Numbered from the stretch's first letter, positions 24,201 through 33,155 are shown. The stretch: 64,000 nucleotides of DNA from Strongylocentrotus droebachiensis (GCA_035222895.1 JAVYIG010002749.1:124001-188000), one strand, 5' to 3'. Numbers and translations are program-made. Notes: generated from the letters alone by a model not told the origin.

Positions 24201-25651
24201 TTCGATGAAGACCTACTGGCTACATGGAAAGACGAGGGATCCTAGGATGAGCTCTCCGATGAACCTGGCGCTAGAGGAGAAGGCAGCATCTCGGTCTCGA
24301 AATTCCTCCATCGACTCCTCGCCGGTGTTACGAAGGTAAAGGTCATGATTGTTAAGCCCCTCTGCACTGGTTTGGCATGGAGGGATTAGACCTCCCTGCA
24401 AGGTCACTGGCAGGTGGTTATCTCATCAAATCAGCTCTCAATTAACATAAGAAAATGGCATCATGCGGGATCAACGGGTACCGCTTAGGCATTATTGGCT
24501 GTATAGAGGGCACAGGTAGCTATGAGTAGTGCAGTGGGGCTTTAATATTGCACCTAGTTTCCGTCACGATTCTTATCACTTCTGATTTGGAGAAGAAAGT
24601 CATTTAATCAAGTACAAAACGTGCAGAGAAGTAGGCAGATTTCTTGCCATTCTAATCGCGGTTTTTGGGATCAGGTATAAGTCGTGTCTAGGCGGCGTAG
24701 ACTACTGTTTTTACCCATCATGCGTCATTCCGAGCCGGATCATGTTCTGCGATATGTGTTTTTCCTGACTACGATAAATAGGTGTGTTTTTTTAACAGAA
24801 GAAACAAAACGATAATCCATGGAGCGTTTTTGTTCTCACCAGGAAATTATCGTCAAGCATTCGAAGGATTAAACATGTTTAGGTAGAATTCTTACTTAAC
24901 GCCCTCGTCTAATTTTAGCTTTGTCAAGGGTGCGCATTTTGAAGGCTCTGATTTGCATCCTACAGCTATCATATCATCCCTAAACAGTATACTGTTTGGG
25001 GATGCAATTTCAAACCTCTGTTTCTTGAGCTGTAGTACACAATATAATTCTCAATCATCTTGGGCAATGACAGAAATGTTACATACATATCTCTGTTTCT
25101 CTGTTGGTAGGAGTGTAGCCGGTTCACGTATGGCGTTGGAAGGCGAGCCGCGGAGTGTTTCAGCGAACTCGAGGTCCTACTCACCTGTCATCGCAGCTGA
25201 GTTCCTGGACCATGGCCCAGCCTCTCAGGCACTACGAGCCAGCCTTGCCCCCAACGACAGCTCCGACAAGCTCAGTATGTCCTCTACAGAGACAATCAAA
25301 CCATGTAGTGGCGGCGACTGCCTCAGCATCGTACGGCGAGACAGCAAGGCAAGCATCTTCATGGGGTATGTACCTGTGACGCCCTCTATCGTTGACTCAA
25401 TTACAGAGAATCCCCCGATGACGGTTTGTACATGTCAACGGAAGGTCTCTTTTTGCAGCAGGGAAGTCCAGACGGAGGAGGTGGGGACTGTCGATGATGA
25501 TCTCGTCAAAGAAATCGAAACGAACTCCCACGGGATGGGCGAGAAGAGAACACTTGGAAACGGAGCCGAGACTGAAAGATGTGTTGGGGGTATGGAAAGG
25601 GGAAAAGGGCAGGCTGACGTTGCCCACAGCTCTGCATGCTGTCTTCTATAA
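5866..25651 (+). CDS. Gyc-88E-like: Atypical soluble guanylate cyclase, Gyc-88E type (3' part of gene, nine exons)
   Basis: Converts GTP to cGMP. Joining 5866-6103, 16518-16617, 17165-17294, 18519-18665, 18852-18998, 20005-20164, 22449-22654, 24193-24335 and 25111-25651 gives one frame of 603 residues; every junction is GT/AG and all phases agree. Order: end of the HNOBA region (NNVFELAS), LKGQM segment, signalling helix (LALDQ...LEESM...MKRTD), catalytic domain, long Ser-rich tail. Both metal Asp (FSDVV, IGDAY), the purine-specifying Glu (VETIGD) and Cys (RYCLFGD), and the Asn/Arg pair (NTASRME) are present, so one chain has every active-site residue. That is expected for Gyc-88E-type enzymes, which are homodimer-competent and oxygen-responsive, and unlike vertebrate beta1. 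The first exons with H-NOX are outside the window. Family assignment is firm; the ligand is inferred from the family. Confidence 0.9.
9214..9290. repeat. (TC)n(AC)n(TC)n compound microsatellite
   Basis: Uninterrupted TC repeats pass into about ten AC units and back into TC repeats. Confidence 0.9.
12146..12440 (+). repeat. Two tandem copies of a ~150-bp unit
   Basis: Both copies share, in the same order, an atgt.gtcattaacaac-type start, tgtg.tttcagttgag, gttatctgcatataaca and ttttattagtt.tgctttgt. The copies begin near 12160 and 12321. Confidence 0.65.
13866..14003. mobile_element. Short inverted-repeat element (MITE-like)
   Basis: The terminal repeat AAGGGTTGGCTA at 13866-13877 is matched by its reverse complement at 13992-14003. 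The element is about 138 bp with no coding capacity. Confidence 0.6.
14041..14191. repeat. Inverted repeat / hairpin element
   Basis: AAAGTACCGAAGCTATGAC at 14041 and following is the near-perfect inverse of 14169-14191 (gtgatgtcaaacttcggta). The arms are about 23 bp and the whole about 151 bp. It lies just downstream of the element ending at 14003. Confidence 0.55.
14545..14619 (+). CDS. Gyc-88E-like: Candidate 75-nt cassette exon of the guanylate cyclase
   Basis: Excellent splice signals frame it: tttctctcttacag| before and cagg|gtgaga after. The exon is 75 nt, phase 1 at both ends, which exactly fits the phase 1 junction between exons A and B, so it can be included or skipped without a frameshift. 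In that frame it has 24 open codons ([20 protein letters not shown] and so on). It would insert a basic, Ser-rich segment into the variable linker between the HNOBA end and LKGQM. No homology was recognised, so this rests on splice sites, phase and open frame. Confidence 0.5.
16518..16617 (+). CDS. Gyc-88E-like: Guanylate cyclase exon 'B' (LKGQM segment)
   Basis: Encodes [18 protein letters not shown], then [13 protein letters not shown], matching the conserved RLKGQM...IFL segment that precedes the signalling helix. The donor caat|gtaagt is strong. The acceptor can be aacgcag| (start 16518) or ttttag| (start 16527). Both keep the frame with exon A, differing by three residues (I-L-E). Confidence 0.85.
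17165..17294 (+). CDS. Gyc-88E-like: Guanylate cyclase exon 'C' (start of signalling helix)
   Basis: The acceptor ttttttttctgaag| has a long pyrimidine tract; the donor is cag|gtaaca. With the last two bases of exon B it reads [20 protein letters not shown], followed by [19 protein letters not shown] and [26 protein letters not shown] is the hallmark of Gyc-88E/89D-type cyclases. Confidence 0.92.
17472..17967 (-). mobile_element. TTAA-flanked MITE, copy 1 (496 bp)
   Basis: Terminal inverted repeats AGGTATTACAAAGTTTTGG (left) and the inverse of CCAAAACTTTGTATTACCT (right) are flanked by TTAA at 17468-17471 and 17968-17971, as expected for piggyBac-type non-autonomous elements. Copy 2 lies at 20323-20822 in the opposite orientation, and a short end fragment is at about 53353-53416. 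Confidence 0.85.
18519..18665 (+). CDS. Gyc-88E-like: Guanylate cyclase exon 'D' (signalling coiled coil)
   Basis: 49 codons, phase 0 at both ends; acceptor cccatttctcttcgcaag|, donor gaa|gtaaga. Reads [20 protein letters not shown], then [20 protein letters not shown] and GEPATSTCE. The heptad-like helix and LLYQMIP.. motif link the sensor half to the cyclase domain in class III nucleotide cyclases. The open frame continues on both sides into introns, so the contiguous 219-codon frame at 18360-19019 is not itself a protein. Confidence 0.93.
18852..18998 (+). CDS. Gyc-88E-like: Guanylate cyclase exon 'E' (catalytic domain, first metal Asp)
   Basis: 49 codons, phase 0 at both ends; acceptor cgttttccag|, donor aag|gtgaaa. 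Begins [17 protein letters not shown] and continues with [20 protein letters not shown]. The first metal-binding Asp is the GAT codon at 18882-18884. Confidence 0.95.
19063..19601. mobile_element. TTAA-flanked snapback MITE with ~205-bp arms
   Basis: The left arm (AGGAAACCAAAACCTTCATA...) is repeated in inverted form at the right end (...TATGAAGGTTTTGGTTTCCT). TTAA duplications lie at 19059-19062 and 19602-19605. The arms stay paired to about the ttgtaca motifs at 19245 and 19412. It lies in the intron between exons E and F. Confidence 0.88.
20005..20164 (+). CDS. Gyc-88E-like: Guanylate cyclase exon 'F' (catalytic domain, second metal Asp)
   Basis: Starts phase 0 after atcactgtgtag| and ends phase 1 before gtaagg. 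Reads [20 protein letters not shown], then [20 protein letters not shown] and [13 protein letters not shown]. The guanine-specifying Glu is codon 20008-20010 and the second metal Asp is codon 20020-20022. Confidence 0.95.
20323..20822 (+). mobile_element. TTAA-flanked MITE, copy 2 (500 bp)
   Basis: AGGTAATACAAAGTTTTGGG at the left end and its inverse at the right, with TTAA at 20319-20322 and 20823-20826. The whole sequence is the inverse of 17472-17967; for example the ccggtgctcccggta motif is inverted between them. Confidence 0.88.
21305..21747 (+). mobile_element. Dispersed element, copy 1 (TTAA at right end)
   Basis: Shares a long stretch with 33428-33953 (gaaaatgtctttttgtggg / gaaaatgactttttgttgg, aaaataacgacc, and a common end ...ttctacagaatttgatgttgg). 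The ends are related by inversion (ggta.tat.tcc / gga.a.actacc). The left TTAA has decayed to GTAA; the right one is intact at 21748-21751. Confidence 0.7.
21803..21880 (+). pseudogene. Degenerate relic of guanylate cyclase exon 'G'
   Basis: After an acceptor-like tgctttgcag| the same phase as exon G reads (G)[13 protein letters not shown]. It aligns without gaps to the G-x-V-V-T/A-G-V-V/I-G-x-x-M-P-R signature of cyclases. The downstream [10 protein letters not shown] motif is unrecognisable and no donor is obvious. It lies about 0.65 kb upstream of the functional exon. Chance similarity over so short a stretch cannot be excluded. Confidence 0.45.
22013..22398 (+). mobile_element. TTAA-flanked MITE, family B copy 1 (386 bp)
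   Basis: The ends AGATAAACTTGAGTTCTGG and inverse CCAGAACTCAACTTTATCT are flanked by TTAA at 22009-22012 and 22399-22402. A long match lies at 36831-37160 and an inverted fragment at 63541-63735. Confidence 0.85.
22449..22654 (+). CDS. Gyc-88E-like: Guanylate cyclase exon 'G' (guanine-binding loop and transition-state residues)
   Basis: Acceptor ttttattgtag|; the first two bases complete the Gly codon split after exon F. Reads [40 protein letters not shown], then [20 protein letters not shown] and ERGSTNVK. Cys of RYC (22505-22507) specifies guanine; Asn (22526-22528) and Arg (22538-22540) are the catalytic pair. The donor aag|gtacag is unusual because a MITE begins at intron position +4. 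Confidence 0.95.
22658..23069 (+). mobile_element. Tc1/mariner-type MITE inserted in the exon G splice donor (copy 1)
   Basis: Begins CAGTCAAGCCTGCTTTAG and ends GACAGGTTTCACTG, flanked by TA at 22656-22657 and 23070-23071, the target duplication of Tc1/mariner elements. The left TA is intron positions +2/+3. Its body is interrupted by a second element (22700-22969). Related copies lie at 23242-23433 and 29011-29199. Confidence 0.8.
22700..22969. mobile_element. Nested MITE with ATGTTTAGCGTCC ends
   Basis: ATGTTTAGCGTCC at 22700-22712 is exactly inverted at 22957-22969. Contains a T-run and two (c)aa.atggccgc motifs. It lies inside the mariner-type MITE and is absent from the duplicated copy at 23242-23433. 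Confidence 0.8.
23173..23238 (+). pseudogene. Tandem duplicate of the last 66 nt of exon 'G'
   Basis: Reads [20 protein letters not shown] and VK, against [20 protein letters not shown] and VK at 22589-22654. It is followed by the same GTACAGT junction and MITE. It lacks the 5' part of the exon and has no acceptor at its start, so it is a broken exon copy rather than a coding exon. Confidence 0.85.
23242..23433 (+). mobile_element. Tc1/mariner-type MITE, duplicated copy (192 bp)
   Basis: CAGTCTAACCTGATTTAG...GACAGGTTTCACTG between TA at 23240-23241 and TA at 23434-23435. It arose with the exon fragment by tandem duplication and lacks the nested element of copy 1. Confidence 0.8.
23440..23610 (+). 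mobile_element. tRNA-derived SINE
   Basis: A decayed B box (ggggtcgaatcac at 23477) is followed by gtcctttaacaaggcatta, atctacatttgcc and actctccaccctgg, a body shared with 1187-1232. A partial copy with the same beginning lies at 23072-23172. The tandem duplication junction falls inside this SINE (ttaacaag). Confidence 0.65.
24193..24335 (+). CDS. Gyc-88E-like: Guanylate cyclase exon 'H' (end of catalytic domain)
   Basis: Phase 0 entry after cgtcacgtgtag| and phase 2 exit before gtaaag. Reads [40 protein letters not shown] and DSSPVLR. GKG.M.T.WL.GK is the conserved final beta-strand of the cyclase fold; the rest begins the Ser/Arg-rich tail. Confidence 0.93.
25111..25651 (+). CDS. Gyc-88E-like: Guanylate cyclase terminal exon 'I' (Ser-rich tail, CaaX-like end)
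   Basis: Acceptor tctctgttggtag|; one base completes the Arg codon begun in exon H. 179 residues to TAA at 25649-25651. The tail has Ser clusters ([23 protein letters not shown]) and basic patches ([10 protein letters not shown]), all plausible phosphorylation regions. It ends H-S-S-A-C-C-L-L; Cys at -4 with Leu last fits a CaaX box of geranylgeranyl type. The tail itself is not recognised as a domain. Confidence 0.85.
25366..25458 (+). other. Possible in-frame optional intron (93 nt) within the terminal exon
   Basis: Starts gtatgt and ends ctctttttgcag, both near-consensus, and spans exactly 31 codons. Splicing would join GG|C and stay in frame, removing residues Y-V-P-V-T-P through V-S-F-C-S. 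The stretch is also open, so it may simply be coding. Confidence 0.4.
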
Positions 25652-26503
25652 GTTGGCTGGCTGGAACGCTCCTAAGTGTATGATAGCTATCTTTACAATG
25701 ACATTTCATAGACAGGGGCGGAAACACCTCAGGAAGGAGTTACGGAATGTCTCTAGATCACAATATGTTGGAACACCCTGTGAACAGGTCAGCCTGAAGA
25801 TGGTACACTAGAAGCAGTGCAGCTTTTCGAGGCCTTTTTTCAAACAGGAGAGGGCGTATGCTTCTCTACTCTGTGCATGATACTTATCTTCAATGTCACT
25901 AAAACTACTACTCTCTCTCTCTCTCTCTCTAACCACGCCCCCCCCCCCCCCTCACAAAAAAAATGTGAGTCGAAAACAGAGGATTTTTCTATTCCAGAGG
26001 CCACGTTGGTTTGTAAAGAAACATTTTAAAATTTCGATCAAAACGATTCTTCTCTGTTAATAGAGAGAAAATAATTCACTTTTCACTTAAGTTAGAGCAT
26101 AGACCTCGCGAGACTTCTCAGCTGTCGCATTCTGCGATCAGATTGACTATCATCTTTTCAGCCCAAACGCTTCGATGAATGTCCAGTTGGTGGTAGGTCT
26201 ATGGTTAGAGCGACGTCAAACTTGTCAAAGGACTGTTTGCCTTGTCAGACCCCTAGATCACGAGTCACTGAGATCATAGACCTATGCTGAGACATACATT
26301 TCTGGAGGACAATGTCTGTCCCCCGTGAACTACGCAAGTGCTTCATCGGGGTCCATTGACCTATCCTTTCAACCAGGCTGTTCGATTTGCCGCTGCATAA
26401 GAACATAAGCAGACTTGACTAAGTAAATCAAATTCATCTGAAGCAAAAAACAGAAAAAACTAAGCGTATAAACGTTTGGTAAATCTGAACATCTCAGAAT
26501 AAA
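25652..26503 (+). other. Probable 3' UTR of the guanylate cyclase gene
   Basis: No conserved frame after the stop codon. It includes a CT repeat plus C-run at 25913-25952. The first AATAAA seen is at 26498-26503, which is a tentative polyadenylation signal. Confidence 0.35.
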
Positions 26504-28290
26504 ATATGTGATGACTATGATTTCAGTAGACGAAATATTCGATTTATAATACATGCACCGTATAATTCTTCATATTTCTGGTTTAAGAATAGGCCAGATC
26601 GTACAAATCACAAATATGCTATAAATCTGCAGCGCCGCAGCGAGCAACATGACTTAGGAGCCACGCGTGTTACATGTCTCGTTTAATAACGGGGACATCT
26701 TTTGTCCTCCAAATCTGGGCTTGCTCCTTACCCCTCCTGACCGATCGCACCACATCGATCATGGCGATGTAAATACTACGTTATCTCAGGCGTATCGTGT
26801 TAATAGTTTTTGTAAGATGTTAGTGGAACATAAAATATATAATTTGAATGTATTTCCACAAGTAAATCATGAATTGTTTGTTTTTAATGGGTAATCATGT
26901 TTGTTTTATTGTGGTTGCAGCAAATATTTCATCCGAGTTTCCATGATTGCTTATCAATTGTCATTGCCGTTTTAGATATCTAAAGACTTGGAAATAGGTG
27001 ATATTACGGAAAATAATAGCAAAATAAAATACATGAAGTAAAATGTGATTTAACAAAAATTAAAGATGGAGTACGAAGAATATCAATAAATATTTTAAGA
27101 CCAAATATGAAATTGTAAATTATTCGTTAAATATCTACATCTAATTTCCCAGTCAAAGATCAAAGATTTCTTACCAATGTGGCGCTGGAAATTACGAATG
27201 TTTATCTTTTCCATCAGATGTGATTGTCACACTTGTAACAGATTTATTTATGTACATGTATAATAATTTCTTCTAAAAACGTTCGCCATTTTCACCTGTA
27301 TGATATTCCCAATTGTTGTGTGTGTAAGGTTTGTTCTTCTCTCTGTGCTAGCATATCTTAAAGTACGTTTATCAATTTACTTTCAGTTTGCAAACTTTTG
27401 TCAGGGTCGTTAAATCAAAACCCCACAATATTCTTAAATGCAATCCGTGTGCATTTGTAAATCAAATGCCTGTCTATCTGCGGTTTTCGATAAATGTATG
27501 TGGCCATGTGGCGACCCGAATACGAAATATTGTTTGTTCAGCTATTAAAGGCTGTATATTGCTCAGCATTGTATAGATATTTGATTGTGTGTGAAAAAAA
27601 AGTTTTCAGATATTTTCTAGTTTTTATATGAGAAGAAATATTATACGTTGATAATGTAGACGATTTGTATTGTGTCTAATTTTCTTTCTGAAAAGATTCG
27701 AGGTAAACAAACATACTTGGATCGGACTTGTTTGTCCAGCAGATTCGTGTTGTAATACAAATGAGACGATTGTTTTAACAAAATAACGTGAATTTGTCCG
27801 CTGATAAATCCGAACTCGATATGCTATATAGGGGATTTGTTATTATTATAGATCATTTATTCAAAGCAGGTCAATTTATACTATAGATATTTTTGGTCTC
27901 CTGTACTATCCGGACAGCTACATCGTGGCGTAAAATGACCCTGGACACCTACCATTTAGAATGAAAGTAATAAGCGTAAATAGAGGGTTACCACTTTGGG
28001 TTTGGATATTTTTTGAAATGGTAAGATCCAGGACAGGGATTTTTACATGGCTGTATTGATCACATGTTGTTCTTATAATCGGCAACAATAAAATATGTTT
28101 TTGTTTTGTATTTCATTTGATTTTTACATTATTCTAAAGAAATGTAAACTTTTCGTAAAGTTGTGTATGGTTAATTTCTATCGAAAAAAAATGATTTTGA
28201 AACTCTCACTGTCTTGCCATTTCAACGATTTTAAAGCATATTCTCATTTTTCAAAATTCCTGGCATCAAACACAATATTAGGGACTTTGA
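26504..28290. other. AT-rich intergenic sequence, nothing recognised
   Basis: No homologous open frame, RNA gene or clear mobile element seen on either strand. Confidence 0.5.
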
Positions 28291-28431
28291 GATTTACACG
28301 ACGAGAACGTGGACCGCCACGTGTGACATCCTTTAAAGATAATGTGACGTCATTTAAAGGCACTGCCGGGCACGACCCAGTGCCTTAACACAATGTCACA
28401 CTCGGGAGTCCACGCTCTCGTCGTGTAAATC
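28291..28431. mobile_element. Short MITE with 24-bp inverted termini
   Basis: GATTTACACGACGAGAACGT.. at 28291-28314 is inverted, with one mismatch, at 28408-28431. An inner inverted repeat (aaggcactg...cagtgcctt, 28357-28387) makes a second stem. About 141 bp. Confidence 0.75.
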
Positions 28432-29010
28432 CCCTTTGCTCCGCTGTAACTGTGGTAGTCAGGTGGTCAAGTACCCCCGCATGCAAGTTTTGTCTCAACT
28501 TGCCATTTCGATAAATGATAATATGTTTAATATATTTGAATAGGGTTGCTGGACAACTTTTAGGCTCTGTATTTCTGATGAAGCTGGGATAAGGAGAATA
28601 GGATGTAAATTATAAATTTCCGACGCAAACCGCGCACATGATATTTAGATGGACATTTCGTTTCGGAAAGAAAACATTTTGATGTTGAGGTGTTGTGAAT
28701 TTATTTGTATTTGTTACTAAGACCCTAAAAAAAATATTCTGCAATTCAAGTTCGAGAGTTCATATTGTTGTTGCTGCACTATGATGCTAGTTGTTGGTTT
28801 CATCAACAAACATTTAATTACGTAATGTGCAGTACACCTAAATATGAGGTGATCTCAGAAATGAAATGTTGCAAAATGCATTGTGATTGTCCGTAGTCAA
28901 ATATGCAGGTGTGCTACACATTCCAGTTTAAATATTTATTAAAAAGTGAAGCAAAATTGTAAAAGGGGATAAACAGGTTTTTTAACGATGACGATGTCAA
29001 ATATGATATG

Positions 29011-29199
29011 CAGTGAAATCTGTCTATAGAGACTACCAAGGGAGACAAGAAAAGTGGTCTTTCTAGGCAGGTGGTCTTTATGTACAGGTTCCTTTAGTAC
29101 ACGTTTCAATGAGAAACTATTTTCAAGGGAAACAAAACGATAGGTCTTTGTAGAGAGTTGGTCTTTCTATACAGGTGGTCGCTAAAGCAGGTTTGACTG
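29011..29199 (-). mobile_element. Tc1/mariner-type MITE, third copy (189 bp)
   Basis: CAGTGAAATCTGTCTATAGA...CAGGTTTGACTG; the body (accacctgtctac and gtacaggttcctttagtac) is the inverse of 23242-23433. The flanking TA pair has decayed. Confidence 0.75.
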
Positions 29200-32110
29200 C
29201 AGTAACAAGAGAGATATCAACGTTCCAACTTGAATTGCAGAATTTTTTGAGAAGTTTTAGAACTTTTTGTTGTTGTTTTTCCTTTTGTTTCCGCTTTTCG
29301 GCAAGGACATAGTCAGGCGATGTTATATATGTGTCAATAAAATATTTCATACTTCTTCAGAATGTGTGAATAATACGATCAACTGACATATGCAGAAAAT
29401 ATGTGTACATTGTAGATAAACTATATCTATATATTATTATAACAATCGTTATTTTTAAGAGGTGTGTTATTGATATTTCTTTGTATAGCCGCGAGTCTCT
29501 CGTGAATTACATTGCACAAATATGTATATGAAGGTTTATGATGTTGAATATTTTATACACTCGTGTACTATGTACATTCATACTCTTAACCATAGAACGT
29601 CAAACTTTATCTGTTAATAATATCATTCGTTTATTTATATCCATCTGTTTAAATGTGATGTAATCCTCTATCAAATTTTAGTTTTCTGATCGTATTTTGT
29701 CGATTTTTTTTCCCTTATTTCACTTCAAAAGGAGAATTAACAATTACGTAATTTTTAAAAAGATGTGATTGAATATTATGATCTAATCAAGAAAATGATT
29801 TTAGTTTTTTATCACTTTCCTTCTTCTTTTTTTTCATTATTGTTATTTAAATGTTTTTAATTGTATTTCTCTATCTTTTGACAAGACTCAACTATGTTTT
29901 TTGCTTAGAAACTAATTTATATTGGATTACAATTGAACTATATTTTTCCTAGAACCTTTGGAGGTACTATGAAAGTAATATGTTATCATAGTTTGAATTA
30001 TTTCATTACAAAAGAATGCAATACTACCGCTTATTAGCTGGTGTACTACTAAATTGATAGATTTAAAGTTCATTATGAATATAACGCTTGAAGTTAGGCT
30101 TATACGAGAGTTTTGTAGGGTTTCAGCAGATATATTCCTCAATGGCTTCTGTTTTTCCCGCTTCTTCGTTTTCTTCTCTGTCGTCTCTTTATTCTCTCAT
30201 TCCCTTTCCTTTTATGCTTCTTCTTATTCATATTGTTCTTATTTTTGGTTCTGTTCTTCTTCCTTCTTTCTTTTCATTTTTTTCTTTTTCCTTTCTTTCT
30301 TTCTTTCTTTTTTCTTTGACCAGCCACATTTGTTTACGCACAACAATTCTGTAACGGGCCCCCAAAACCCGAAATGAGAGATTTACCCTTTCCAGAGTCC
30401 CATAATTTGGTAACAAAGTATTGTTAACAACTTATGAAAAGAGGGAAAGTGTTCTTTGACCTGAGGTTGCGCTCTTTGTGTCGTTCCCCTCCCGATTAGT
30501 CACTGTTCCTGCGAGAAAAAGAAAGAAATAACCTTTGAAAAGTGTGAAGATCTCTCTGTTTCTCAGAACATCGTTTCCAAGCGACAAGTTTCCTCATCAT
30601 AATTCTCCATAATACATTTATTTCGTTTTCTTTTCGGACATCTTTATTTTCATTATTATTATCGTTATTGTTACTATTATTATTATTATTAGTAGTAGTA
30701 GTAGTAATAGTATTATTATTATTTCTTCCTTTTTCTTATTCAAGGCTTTTCATATATAATTTTTCTCTTAATCTCCGCTAATGATTAAACTGTTGACCCG
30801 AATGGATTGATATTCCTTCACACCACATTAAACGTACTGTTTAGTTGATCGTCTTCTTAAAAAGTATTTATTTTCCTCATTGTATAGAAAGATTGTTTGT
30901 TTCGTTGGTGGTATCATATCTTGCCTTTGTTACATTTTTTGTGCCTAAAGAGTGTGTAATAAATTTCTGAGAGAGTCGATTGGCATTACCTAGAAAACAA
31001 ATGGCTTTTGCGTTGTAATTTGTCATGCAGTCGTACTTTGTTTCACGTATTTAATATATCATATATATAATTAGAAGAAGAAGAAAGAAGTAGAAGAAGA
31101 ACAACAACAGCAACCAGCATCAAAACAAAAAGAAGAGCTTGACGAAGTGATCGCATTTGGGGTGCCCATTCACTTTGTAAATGTCTTTCTATCAAACATA
31201 ATCACAAAGGATTTCGAAAGAAACAACCGAAGATAATTGTAATATTAAACCTTGCCCATAACCCGTTGAAATGTGAGTAGAATAAGATGATGTCAAAGAT
31301 TGAATTTGCATAGTTTCACAATCAAAAAGGTTGTTTTACCTGTGGGACTTTCGCCAACTCGGTGCTGCAGCATCATCAGACTGACGTTTTATCGCCGCTA
31401 GATGGGGTAGTACGACAGTCCGAGAGAGTACAATGATCTACTATGTAAATCCAAACATGATTTGTATTGAATTTTCAATAACTATATTGAAATTTAAAAA
31501 AGAATTATATGACCTTTTCGAAGGCCCGAGTGATCGTGTGTAAGGAACAAAACCACACAAATCTCTGACATTTGAACAACATTACATTTCACTCATTTTA
31601 ATTGAATTCACGTTTATTTATTGTCCTTGTAATCAGAAGTTTGATATGTTTACATGCTTGACAACAAATATACAACGGAACAAAAACCTGGTAAGGTGAT
31701 TAGCGTTCTGCACGATCTTTAGTCTTACTACAATACTAGCTAACTTTAAACATGTTTAGAAGAAATAACATATTGAACGATATCATATAGATTATGAAAA
31801 ATTCATTTGCATTTATTCTTGTAGCCAGACATATTTCAGTGAGTTTCAATGAATTACAATTGCCGAAATAATTATATAATACCTACATAGGAGTGAAATA
31901 CAACTTAACTTCAATATCTTCATAGAATACGTGGACTTACTACGTTGAGATTAACAGCAATATTTACACATGTATGTAAGCTGTTGCTTTGTCAGGCAAA
32001 CCTCTAACAATAAATTACAATATGAAAAACTTTTCGTTTACAAAATGTAGCCCATGTGAAGCCGGGCTACAATGAATATGGATATACATATAGGTGGATC
32101 ATATTATTAT
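29200..32110. other. AT-rich intergenic sequence with simple repeats
   Basis: Holds a T/C-rich tract (30170-30325), ATT/AGT trinucleotide repeats (30655-30723) and a GAA-rich patch (31074-31105). No gene recognised. Confidence 0.55.
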
Positions 32111-32275
32111 ACAAATGATGCATGCGCATGAGTTCATTATACGATCTATCCGCACTCGAGTTGAGGCTGTGTGTATCTATTGAACGAAGCCGTTAGGCTG
32201 AGTGCAATAGATACACACAGCATCAACGAGGGCGGATAGATCGTATGATGAACAAATGAAAACATGCATCATTTG
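32111..32275. repeat. Near-perfect long hairpin (MITE-like)
   Basis: ACAAATGATGCATG at 32111 and its inverse at 32262-32275 bound arms of about 75 nt that share acgatctatccgc and ctgtgtgtatctattg in inverted order. The central loop is only about 17 nt. Confidence 0.8.
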
Positions 32276-32472
32276 TTTTATACAACGAAACTCCTAGATC
32301 CTTGTTATTTGATGTAAAAAGAATTAATTCAAGATTGTTTCGTGACAGTACATAGCTGACAAATAAATTTCAAGTTTAATCAAGCTTAATTTAGTGCGCC
32401 CACATAGATATAGATATAGCAAGCGCACTACCTTACGCATAGTGCTGCGCAAGAATAGGCTCATGCTCACGC

Positions 32473-33155
32473 AATGACAATGACAATGACAATGACAATT
32501 GACAATGACAATGACAATTTATTCTCATGTCACCCACATTGGGGTATTGGAGAAGGTTACAATCAGTTTGAATTTGTCAATTAAACACTGTGAAATATAC
32601 AATACAATACAAATAGAATTAATATTAATCCATACAAAATAACACTATCGACAATAGTGAGAAAAATTATGATGATAATGATAACAATATTGATGATGAT
32701 AATAATAATAATAATCAAAAACAAAACGATAATATTAATTAAAACGATAATTAATGACGAAATTAATGGAAGCAATTGAAAAAGAGATTTACTGGCACCA
32801 GTAAATTGATATCTGAATTAATGAATTACTGAAAATATTCTTGATATCAATTTAATAAATTGATATAAGACAAAAAAGAGAAACATAAAGTTAATATTGA
32901 ACTCATAACATGTTTTTGCACATACTTAAATTAATGAAAACGCAGCATTATTTTTCGACAGAATTTTACTAAGTTTAAACGTGTTTGTACATTATTGGAG
33001 TTAAAAAGCTGACCCATTTTTAGTGTATTTGGTCTTTCAATAAAATATTTATCGATGAACAATTTTCTTTCTGAACGAAAGGTAGGGCATACAAACAAGT
33101 AATGAAACTCATCCCCAAGTGATTGCAAATTGCACAGCGTACATAGTCTCATTTC
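32473..33155 (-). mobile_element. LINE 3' fragment with (TTGTCA)n tail
   Basis: Minus-strand frame 33152-32931 reads MRLCTLCNLQSLGDEFHYLF, then VCPTF, a C-x2-C...H-x4-C motif typical of the C-terminus of non-LTR retrotransposon ORF2 proteins (RPNTLKM.QLFN follows). Downstream on that strand is a 3' UTR ending in AATAAA and a TTGTCA hexamer array (32473-32518), as non-LTR elements with microsatellite tails have. 5' truncated. Confidence 0.75.

Noticed and set aside
30054..30377. Ser/Phe-rich frames of 88-107 codons
   Set aside because: They arise from a T/C-rich low-complexity tract.
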